A DNA stretch of 13,680 nucleotides, taken from SZUA-448 sp964602475. Its GTDB lineage: Bacteria; Bacillota; Clostridia; Lachnospirales; Lachnospiraceae. Below, piece after piece: positions 7,748 through 13,680 of the stretch (its first letter is position 1; each line of letters begins with the position of its first letter). Position numbers and translations under genes: made by a program. Location of the stretch: NCBI GenBank assembly GCA_964602475.1, contig CAZRRN010000064.1, forward strand, positions 1 through 13,680, written 5' to 3'. The notes beneath the pieces are model-generated. The model was not told the DNA's origin. It saw only the letters and a program-made list of their open reading frames with translations, and ran no database searches.

Positions 7748-9793
7748 ATGAAAAAAGGCATAATTGCATTAATGTTTTTTTTGACAACAGCGGTACTGCT
7801 GTTGACTCCTGCACTGTCAGCATCAGCAGAGGGAGAACAAAAATTCTGGCTGAATGGTGTTTTTGTTTATGCATTTGATGATCATGAAGATATTCTGGGA
7901 GACGGTACTGCAAGCTATGATGCCGCAACAAAAACATTGACTCTTAATAATGCAATACTTACAAAAGGGAAGGATCCGAAATACGATTCGCCTCCTTATT
8001 GTTCACCGCTTCTTGTGGATTGTGATTTTGAATTAACAGTGCACCTGGTTGGCGATAATTATATTTATCATCCTGCATCCGGTGAGGGTATTATGTCGGA
8101 AGGAAATTTGATCTTTACGGCAGAAGAGGGAGCAACACTGACCTGTGATGCTCCGGTCAATTGTAATAGCTATACTCAGAATTCCGGATATATAAAAATA
8201 CGAATTGAAAAAATGAGTAATACTGACTACTATTGGTGCCTTGGATGCAGCAAGAGTATTACGATGAATGGAGGCACTTTAGAAGCGGTACGGATCGGGA
8301 AGGGCTGTGCATTTGCATTATGGGCCAGTAATCAGAAACCTCAGGTGCCTAAGGGTACAGTAATGTATGAAGGCGAAAATGGGTTTGAAAAGTCTGTGAC
8401 GAAATTCACTTCAATTGATCCTGTAGTACCGTGGCTTGAAACATATCACTGGGCAAAGATTATCTGCCCGGATTATGTGGACGATACAGTGATTACACCG
8501 ACGTATAAGCTTTCGGTTACAAATGGAAGCGGCTCCGGTACTTATACCGGCGGTCAAAAGGTGAAGATAACTGCGGACGCAGCTTCGGAAGGAAAAATTT
8601 TTAAAAACTGGACAGCAGAAGAAGGATCCTTTGATAATAATAGTTCCGCATCAACAACTTTTACAATGCCGGAGTCAGACGTGAAGATTTCGGCAATATA
8701 TCAGGATTTACCGAAATATGAATTAACCATAACAAATGGAAGCGGCTCCGGTACTTATTATGCCAAACAGCAGATAACAATCACGGCGGATGCTCCGGAG
8801 AAGAATAAGCAGTTTGACAAATGGATAGTTATAGGAGGAACGGTAGATAATGAAGCAGCGATAGAGACGACGGTTATCATGCCATCGGCTTCAGTAACGG
8901 CAACCGCTTCCTACAAGGATGCACCGAAATATAAACTTACAGTCAATTATGGTACAGGTTCGGGTGAGTATTTCCCGGATGATACGATTACTGTAACTGC
9001 AGAAAATGCTCCTGAAGGAAAAATGTTCGATCGATGGGAAATTAATGCAGGAACGCTTGCCGATGCTTTTATCATCATGACGGAGCTTACAATGCCGGAA
9101 GGTGAGGTCATATTAACTGCAACTTATAAAGATATTCCAGAAGATATTAAAAAGGATGAATCCGATAATAGTTCTGACCAAAACAGTAATATTTTGGATA
9201 ACCAGGAGAACAATGAGAATAATTCTACTTCGAATGAAAATAATAAAAAAGAAGAGGATGACATCAATAACAACGAATCAAAAGAAGAGGATACTGTAAA
9301 TAACAATGAATCAAAAGAAGAGGATACTGTAAATAACAGCGAATCAAAAGGGGAGGGCGACATCAATAACAACGAATCAAAAGAAGAGGATACTGTAAAT
9401 AACAGCGAATTAAAAGAGGAGGCTGCTGTTACATACATATTGACATTTGTATCCGGTAAAAGCAGTCTGATTTATGAGATAAGCTGCAGTAGCGACGAGA
9501 TTGAATCCATAACCGTCGATGGGATGGCAATTGCCAATGTAACATCAGAATTTGATAATAAAACGAGAATAACACTTCCCTCCGGATATGTATCAACACT
9601 ACCAGATGGAAGTCATGAGCTTCTTGTTAACTTTTCAAACGGAACAGGATCGGCAAGCTTTCTTACTCCGTGTGAGTTTGTTTCAGAACAAGCGGGTGGA
9701 AAGATATGGATTATCGTTGGTTCTATTGTCATTTTAGCAGGAATGATGGGGTTTGCTTTTTATCAGATTAAAAAAAGACATATTCAAAAATAA
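7748..9793 (+). CDS. Membrane-anchored surface protein with three InlB-type repeats
   Basis: The 681-residue protein has a signal peptide with likely cleavage after SASA (residue 27). Residues 31-250 form an N-terminal beta-rich domain (FWLNGVFVYAF, TKTLTLNNAI) of unclear family, with eight Cys. Three repeats with a 71-residue period begin at Y253, Y324 and Y395; each runs from a Gly/Ser-rich NGSGSGTY-like turn through W or MP motifs to a Tyr near the end, matching the divergent InlB B-repeat type. Residues 464-561 are an acidic, Asn-rich linker including five 11-residue repeats. A beta-rich segment follows, then a transmembrane helix at 653-672 and a basic tail (KKRHIQK). The tail resembles a cell-wall sorting signal but no LPXTG-like motif is present, so a plain membrane anchor is more likely. 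AAGGAG (7733-7738) supports the start. Function is probably adhesion or display. Confidence 0.8.
   Translation: MKKGIIALMFFLTTAVLLLTPALSASAEGEQKFWLNGVFVYAFDDHEDILGDGTASYDAATKTLTLNNAILTKGKDPKYDSPPYCSPLLVDCDFELTVHLVGDNYIYHPASGEGIMSEGNLIFTAEEGATLTCDAPVNCNSYTQNSGYIKIRIEKMSNTDYYWCLGCSKSITMNGGTLEAVRIGKGCAFALWASNQKPQVPKGTVMYEGENGFEKSVTKFTSIDPVVPWLETYHWAKIICPDYVDDTVITPTYKLSVTNGSGSGTYTGGQKVKITADAASEGKIFKNWTAEEGSFDNNSSASTTFTMPESDVKISAIYQDLPKYELTITNGSGSGTYYAKQQITITADAPEKNKQFDKWIVIGGTVDNEAAIETTVIMPSASVTATASYKDAPKYKLTVNYGTGSGEYFPDDTITVTAENAPEGKMFDRWEINAGTLADAFIIMTELTMPEGEVILTATYKDIPEDIKKDESDNSSDQNSNILDNQENNENNSTSNENNKKEEDDINNNESKEEDTVNNNESKEEDTVNNSESKGEGDINNNESKEEDTVNNSELKEEAAVTYILTFVSGKSSLIYEISCSSDEIESITVDGMAIANVTSEFDNKTRITLPSGYVSTLPDGSHELLVNFSNGTGSASFLTPCEFVSEQAGGKIWIIVGSIVILAGMMGFAFYQIKKRHIQK
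8504..9139 (+). repeat. Three tandem InlB-type protein repeats
   Basis: Codons 253-322, 324-393 and 395-464 of the surface protein encode three related units of 71-residue period (213 bp). Most of the DNA has diverged, but repeats one and two share an identical 27-bp stretch at 8519-8545 and 8732-8758, encoding TNGSGSGTY. Confidence 0.8.
9266..9430 (+). repeat. 33-bp coding minisatellite, five units
   Basis: Five in-frame 33-bp units start at 9266, 9299, 9332, 9365 and 9398. They encode NNNESKEEDTV twice, NNSESKGEGDI, NNNESKEEDTV and NNSELKEEAAV. Units one, two and four are nearly identical in DNA. The array lies in the acidic linker between the InlB repeats and the membrane anchor, so copy-number change would alter the stalk length without a frameshift. 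Confidence 0.9.
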
Positions 9794-9830
9794 ATAAAAC
9801 ATTGTTATTCAGAACAGAGAATAATATACT

Positions 9831-9858
9831 AAAACCGGTGAAGATCCCCGGTTTTTTT
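9831..9858 (+). terminator. Rho-independent terminator after the InlB-repeat gene
   Basis: AAAACCGG (9831-9838) pairs with CCGGTTTT (9848-9855) around a 9-base loop, and the T run continues to 9858. It begins 38 bases after the stop codon. The 84 bases from here to the next start hold a good ribosome binding site but no clear promoter. Confidence 0.85.
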
Positions 9859-9942
9859 ATTGCGAATGAAGTGCTCTCTTAAGAAAATGCATTACGCGTG
9901 ATTAGCAGACACCTGATGTAAAGGGCATCTTGGAGGCGGTAT

Positions 9943-11307
9943 ATGTCTGATATTACAAGAAGTAAAAATATGACAGATATGACGGTTGGAAGCCCGGCGA
10001 AGCATATCCTGAGATTTGCATTACCGTTACTAATCGGAAATTTATTTCAACAGGTATATAATCTGGTCGATTCTGTTGTTGTAGGAAAATATGTAGGTAA
10101 GGATGCGTTAGCAGCAGTGGGGGCTTGCGGTTCGGTATGTTTTTTATTTTTTTCTCTTTGTGCCGGACTTGCAATGGGAATCAGTGTAATTGTTTCCCAG
10201 TATTACGGTGCAAATGAAGAATACAGAGTAAGCGCAACAATAGCAAATGCTGTCTATGTACTTACTTTTTCAGCAGTACTGGTAAGCGTGCTTGGAATTG
10301 TATTTGCGCCTTTTATTCTGACACTTCTGCAGACTCCGGAGACAATAATCGGTGATTCCGTGATATATATGAGAACAACCTGTGCAGGTATTCTTTTTAT
10401 CGCACTATATAACGGAGTGGCCGGCGTTCTTCGTGCTTTGGGAGATTCCAGAACCCCATTGTTTTTTTTGGTTATTGCCTGTTTTATAAATATCGGACTG
10501 GATCTTTTGTTTGTTCTTGGAATGAATATGGAGGTTCTTGGAGTTGCACTGGCAACGGTTATTTCACAGATTATCTGTGCGGTATCCGGCATAATATATG
10601 CATATAAGAAGATTTCTTTTTTTCAGCTGACCAAGGAACAGATGAAACCGGACTTTAAGATCATTCTTAAATCAATTAAGCTTGGAATCCCGGTAGCCTT
10701 TCAGAATTCCATGATTGCAGTATCCTGTATGGTATTGCAGGGTGCTGTAAACAGCTACGGAGAGACGGTTATGGCAACCTTTACAATAACAAGCAGAATA
10801 GAACAGTTTGTACAGCAGCCTTATAGTTCCCTCGGTCTTGCACTTACCACCTTTACCGGTCAGAATATTGGCGCAAATAAACAGGATCGTGTTAAACAGG
10901 GATTCAGGCAGGCAGTCATGATGATATTCATCTTTAGTATGATTCTGCTCCCGCTGGTGTACATTTTCGGAGATAAAATAATCGGAATTTTTGTAAAATC
11001 AACAGAAACCGAAGTAATACAGATGGGAGTCAAAGCACTTCGTATAACAAGCTTGTGTTATTTCGGACTTGGAATGATCTATATACCAAGAGCAATACTA
11101 AATGGTAGCGGAGATACCGGTTTTTCCATGATTAACGGAATCACGGAGGTAGTGTGCAGAATTGCATACTCCAATGGTTTTATGAGAATTCCCCAGCTTG
11201 GATACTGGAGTGTCTGGATTACGACCGGTGCAACATGGGTAACCACCTCAGTTGTTTGTCTGATTCGTTATTGGAGTGGAAAGTGGAAATCAAAACGAGT
11301 CGTATAA
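9943..11307 (+). CDS. MATE-family multidrug/sodium or proton antiporter
   Basis: This 454-residue polytopic membrane protein belongs to the MATE exporter family, which moves cationic drugs or metabolites out of the cell in exchange for Na+ or H+. The N-terminal signature is clear at residues 16-60 (GSPAKHILRFALPLLIGNLF, then QQVYNLVDSVVVGKYVG), followed by about twelve hydrophobic segments in two halves. The second half begins near LGIPVAFQNSMIA. The C-terminal part has LNGSGDTGFSMINGITEVVCR, close to the usual family motif. The length is typical. GGAGG (9932-9936) six bases upstream supports the ATG. The gene follows a terminator, so it probably has its own promoter, which I could not locate confidently. 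It converges on the AraC gene with one base between stop codons. The substrate cannot be predicted. Confidence 0.92.
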   Translation: MSDITRSKNMTDMTVGSPAKHILRFALPLLIGNLFQQVYNLVDSVVVGKYVGKDALAAVGACGSVCFLFFSLCAGLAMGISVIVSQYYGANEEYRVSATIANAVYVLTFSAVLVSVLGIVFAPFILTLLQTPETIIGDSVIYMRTTCAGILFIALYNGVAGVLRALGDSRTPLFFLVIACFINIGLDLLFVLGMNMEVLGVALATVISQIICAVSGIIYAYKKISFFQLTKEQMKPDFKIILKSIKLGIPVAFQNSMIAVSCMVLQGAVNSYGETVMATFTITSRIEQFVQQPYSSLGLALTTFTGQNIGANKQDRVKQGFRQAVMMIFIFSMILLPLVYIFGDKIIGIFVKSTETEVIQMGVKALRITSLCYFGLGMIYIPRAILNGSGDTGFSMINGITEVVCRIAYSNGFMRIPQLGYWSVWITTGATWVTTSVVCLIRYWSGKWKSKRVV

Positions 11308-11308
11308 A

Positions 11309-12235
11309 TTATTTATCGGCAACATTAATCGGAATGATTTTACGCGGCGAATCGGTTTTGGTATTCGCCGTTTTGAATTCTCTAGGAGAACTGTCACAGA
11401 ACTTATTAAAAACCCTGTTAAACTGTGAAAAGCTGGTAAAACCGCATTGCTCTGCAATGTCGGTTATTTTTTTACTTGTATATAGTAATTGCTGCTGTGC
11501 ATTTCGGATTCTTGTCATCTGTATATAACTTGTAAGAGTAAAACCGGTAACCTGATGAAACTGATGAGAAAGATGATAGGGACTGATAAAAAACATTTTG
11601 GAAAGAAGCTCCAGAGAAAGCGGTTCACCATAATGACTGTGTATGTATGAAGTTACGGAATAAATTTTATTAGAAGAAGGATCGAGCTTCTGCGGGGTAT
11701 ATATATTACGGGAACGATTGGAATAAACAAGTGAAAGAAACTCCAGAAATTTATTATGTATCTGAAGAGCAGCAAGTGGAAGATTATTTTGTTTAATTCT
11801 GCAGATTTCATTCAACGGTTCAAACAGACGAAATAAATCGTTTTGCTGAAAACGATAAATAGGAAGAGGATTATCAAAAAGTTCAAGAACATGATTCAAT
11901 TCTTCTTCTATTCCCGTTCCGGTGACCGGAAAAAGAAACTGAATTACAAGACGTTTCACAGAGGGACCGTTCGGATATTCCGATTTATGAAGCAATGAAG
12001 GCTTAAGACATACAATGTCAAATTTTTTAAGACGATAAGGAGTTCCTTCAATAATATGGTTTGCTGCATCATCCAGCAGAATATGAATTTCATAGAAAGA
12101 ATGAAAATGCTGAAACTCCATATTAATATCATAGGATCGTTCATCATAGTCAAAAAAATAATAAAATGGATTTCCCGGCTTGTTAATTTCAACATATAGT
12201 TTTTCTTCATAATAAATGATATTGTCAATTAGCAT
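11309..12235 (-). CDS. AraC-family transcriptional regulator
   Basis: The 308-residue protein has the usual AraC layout. The N-terminal half (about 20-100) looks like a cupin-type sensor domain, with HFHSFYEIHILL at 43-54 and LKKFDIVCLKPSLLHKSEY later, as in sugar-sensing members. The C-terminal 190-289 holds two helix-turn-helix motifs: PLSLELLSKMFFISPYHLS, then KKITDIAEQCGFTSFSQFNR and the closing F.K..G-like stretch, here FNKFCDSSPREFK. AGGGGA lies six bases before the start on the minus strand (12242-12247). It is divergent from the GH105 gene, which suggests that it senses a pectin-derived sugar and activates that gene. The final twenty residues pass the DNA-binding domain and overlap the MATE terminator hairpin. 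Confidence 0.9.
   Translation of the reverse strand: MLIDNIIYYEEKLYVEINKPGNPFYYFFDYDERSYDINMEFQHFHSFYEIHILLDDAANHIIEGTPYRLKKFDIVCLKPSLLHKSEYPNGPSVKRLVIQFLFPVTGTGIEEELNHVLELFDNPLPIYRFQQNDLFRLFEPLNEICRIKQNNLPLAALQIHNKFLEFLSLVYSNRSRNIYTPQKLDPSSNKIYSVTSYIHSHYGEPLSLELLSKMFFISPYHLSHQFHQVTGFTLTSYIQMTRIRNAQQQLLYTSKKITDIAEQCGFTSFSQFNRVFNKFCDSSPREFKTANTKTDSPRKIIPINVADK
11345..11374 (+). terminator. Plus-strand terminator for the MATE gene, inside the araC-type gene
   Basis: CGGCGAAT (11345-11352) pairs perfectly with ATTCGCCG (11363-11370) around a 10-base loop, followed by TTTT (11371-11374). It starts 38 bases past the MATE stop codon and lies within the 3' coding end of the convergent regulator. 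On the minus strand the hairpin is not followed by a T run, so it should act mainly on the MATE transcript. Confidence 0.6.
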
Positions 12236-12267
12236 AAAAAATCCCCTGAAATAATTATGATACCGTC

Positions 12268-12296
12268 ATTTTACCTATAAAACGCAAAAAATGCAA
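12268..12296 (-). promoter_or_regulatory. Candidate promoter of the AraC-type regulator
   Basis: Read on the minus strand, TTGCAT (12291-12296) lies 17 bases from TAAAAT (12268-12273), giving a start near 12261 and a leader of about 26 bases. The -35 is weak. It overlaps the GCAAAAAATGC repeat at 12284-12294, which would allow autoregulation. Confidence 0.35.
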
Positions 12297-12325
12297 TATA
12301 AATTTTCAATAAAAGCAAAGAATGC
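12284..12325. promoter_or_regulatory. Pair of direct repeats GCAAARAATGC, candidate AraC operator
   Basis: GCAAAAAATGC (12284-12294) and GCAAAGAATGC (12315-12325) differ at one base and start 31 bases apart, close to three helical turns. Each also has a GCA/TGC dyad. They lie between the regulator and the GH105 gene, just upstream of an extended -10 element at 12347-12355. This is the arrangement expected for an activator of the AraC family, but binding is inferred only. Confidence 0.4.
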
Positions 12326-12346
12326 GTAGTATATGTTAAACTCAAT

Positions 12347-12355
12347 TGTTATAAT
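12347..12355 (+). promoter_or_regulatory. Extended -10 promoter toward the GH105 gene
   Basis: TGTTATAAT (12347-12355) is a consensus extended -10 element. The region 17 bases upstream (TAGTAT) does not match a -35, as is usual for activator-dependent promoters. A start near 12362 would leave a leader of about 160 bases before the GH105 ATG. Confidence 0.5.
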
Positions 12356-12395
12356 GTTCGTGTAATCATTGGTAAGTGACTGATTGATATTTGTA

Positions 12396-12454
12396 AAGTT
12401 AATAATAATTACCTAATAAAAATCATTTTTAATAAAATTATTAAGTTAATAATA
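12396..12454. promoter_or_regulatory. Second pair of exact 12-bp direct repeats in AT-rich leader
   Basis: AAGTTAATAATA occurs at 12396-12407 and 12443-12454, 47 bases apart. A possible -10, TAGAAT (12462-12467), lies just beyond the second copy, so that copy would overlap a -35 region. The surrounding sequence is very AT-rich, which raises the chance of coincidence. Confidence 0.3.
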
Positions 12455-12521
12455 TTTATTTTAGAATAATTGCATATTTTGTATGTTAAATTCAAAAAGA
12501 ACCAAAAGGGGCGGAAAATCA

Positions 12522-13649
12522 ATGCAGGAAGAGATTACAGTCAAAAAAGTAGAAGAGAAGCTTGAACTGCTTATTGCACAATTTAAAACTTCATTATATG
12601 AAAAAGATGAAATCTTCCTGAAAAATATGAAAACAAAAAGTCTTGTCGGAGATGATATCACGAAGTATAAGTACTGGGAATGGCCACAGGGAGTTGGGCT
12701 GTTCGGGTTTTATAAGCTTTATGAAACTACAAAGAACAGTAGTTACCTGAATTTGATTGAAGAGTATTATGACAGACAGTTCCGAGTTGGTTTTCCGTCG
12801 AAAAATGTTAATACAACAGCACCGATGCTGACGCTTGCGTATCTAACCGAACTGATTCCGAAAACGGAATACCGAGAGCTTTGCATTAACTGGGCAGAAT
12901 GGATTATGAATGACTTTCCGAGAACAGAAGAAGGCGGATTTCAGCATATTACTTCTGATTCGGTTAATGAACAGGAATTGTGGGATGATACCCTGTTCAT
13001 GACAGTTCTTTTTCTTGCGAAGATGGGTGTAGCTACAAATAATATTAAATGGATAAAAGAAGCAGAAAACCAGTTTATCATTCATATTAATTACCTTTCA
13101 GAGCCCGAGAATGGTTTGTGGTATCATGGCTGGACCTTCCGGGATAGAAATCATTTTGCAGGAGCATTTTGGGGACGGGGAAACAGCTGGGTTACAATTT
13201 CAATACCGGAGTTTCTAAGTATTGCAGGTGATTATATATCTTCAAAGACAAAGGATTTACTGATACAGACATTAAAAAAACAGACAGATTCTCTTGTAAA
13301 ATATCAGGATGAATCAGGAATGTGGCATACGCTGATTGACGATAGCGAATCGTATACAGAAGCAAGTGCAACTGCCGGTATCGGATACGGAATGCTACAT
13401 TCGTATGAACTTGGGATTGTTGGCGAAAGCTGTTTGGAAGCTGCAAAGAAAGCACTTCCGCCAATCCTTGACTGCATTGACTTAAACGGTATTGTACATA
13501 AGGTTTCCTATGGAACCGCTATGGGCCGTGAAAGCAAGCAGTTTTACAAAGATATAGAGATAAAATCCATGCCATACGGACAGGCAATGTCGATTTTATT
13601 TTTATTAGAAGCTAAGAAATTATTATTGATAGTGTCAAATGATCTATGA
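12522..13649 (+). CDS. GH105 unsaturated rhamnogalacturonyl hydrolase
   Basis: The product is a family 105 glycoside hydrolase, related to Bacillus YteR, which removes the unsaturated galacturonic acid left on rhamnogalacturonan oligosaccharides by lyases. I choose ATG 12522, giving 375 residues, against about 373 for YteR as I recall it. AGGGGCGG lies just upstream, and the in-frame ATG at 12483 would add a basic 13-residue tail unlike the family. Visible motifs are NTTAPMLTLAYL (97-108), LWDDTLFM (153-160) with Asp156 the likely catalytic acid, WGRGNSWV (217-224), and MPYGQAMSILFLL at the end, consistent with the family's alpha/alpha-barrel. No signal peptide is seen, so the enzyme should act in the cytoplasm on imported oligosaccharides. 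It is divergent from an AraC regulator. The 31 bases after the stop show no terminator, so the transcript may continue. Confidence 0.9.
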   Translation: MQEEITVKKVEEKLELLIAQFKTSLYEKDEIFLKNMKTKSLVGDDITKYKYWEWPQGVGLFGFYKLYETTKNSSYLNLIEEYYDRQFRVGFPSKNVNTTAPMLTLAYLTELIPKTEYRELCINWAEWIMNDFPRTEEGGFQHITSDSVNEQELWDDTLFMTVLFLAKMGVATNNIKWIKEAENQFIIHINYLSEPENGLWYHGWTFRDRNHFAGAFWGRGNSWVTISIPEFLSIAGDYISSKTKDLLIQTLKKQTDSLVKYQDESGMWHTLIDDSESYTEASATAGIGYGMLHSYELGIVGESCLEAAKKALPPILDCIDLNGIVHKVSYGTAMGRESKQFYKDIEIKSMPYGQAMSILFLLEAKKLLLIVSNDL

Positions 13650-13680
13650 AAAAATCGAGTCAAAAAAATAAGGCTCAAAT

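Noticed and set aside
9266..9430. CRISPR array
   Set aside because: The repeats are contiguous 33-bp in-frame coding units with no spacers between them.
9124..9438. Minus-strand ORF of 104 codons rich in Ser, Phe and Leu
   Set aside because: It is the antisense of the 33-bp minisatellite and acidic linker; its repeats only mirror those of the real gene, and it has no ribosome site of note.
11154..11528. Plus-strand ORF of 124 codons across the MATE/regulator junction
   Set aside because: It overlaps two well-supported genes in other frames, and its composition (Cys and Leu runs) does not suggest a real protein.
12483..12521. Upstream ATG extending the GH105 protein by 13 residues
   Set aside because: The extension is short, basic and unlike the family, while a good ribosome site precedes the ATG at 12522.

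Overview
The window reads as chromosomal DNA from a low-to-moderate G+C Gram-positive anaerobe, most likely a gut Clostridia of the Lachnospiraceae type. The basis is inference from content: strong Shine-Dalgarno sites, a lipobox-type clostripain-family protease, modular surface proteins (SLH-like, SH3, LysM and InlB-type repeats), a MATE exporter of the type common in these bacteria, and a GH105 pectin-backbone hydrolase beside an AraC regulator. No tRNA, rRNA, CRISPR array, insertion sequence or phage gene was seen.

Layout. (1) 1-386: the last 19 codons of an upstream gene, a hairpin terminator, and a long leader region with a good sigma-A-type promoter. (2) 387-7610: three same-strand genes for exported proteins: a C11 (clostripain-like) protease lipoprotein, a 795-residue SLH-like/SH3 protein, and a beta-helix-like/LysM protein whose start overlaps the stop of the gene before it. 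No terminator is visible between them and a strong hairpin follows the third, so they look like one operon. (3) 7611-9858: a separately promoted fourth surface protein with three InlB-type repeats, a 33-bp coding minisatellite and a C-terminal membrane anchor, closed by a terminator. (4) 9943-11307: a MATE efflux transporter. (5) 11309-12235 on the minus strand: an AraC-family regulator whose stop codon lies one base from that of the MATE gene; a plus-strand terminator for the MATE gene appears to sit inside its 3' end. (6) 12236-12521: an AT-rich divergent control region with two different pairs of direct repeats. (7) 12522-13649: a complete GH105 unsaturated rhamnogalacturonyl hydrolase, probably the first gene of a pectin-use locus that continues past the window.

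How the parts may work together (inference). The first four genes form an exported cluster whose members have four different expected means of staying at the envelope: a lipid anchor, SLH/SH3 wall binding, LysM and a transmembrane helix. Two of them share a Cys/His-rich CxxCG module. Having the protease first suggests it could process or shed its neighbours, but nothing in the sequence proves this. The AraC protein is a natural candidate to switch on the divergent GH105 gene in response to a pectin-derived sugar.
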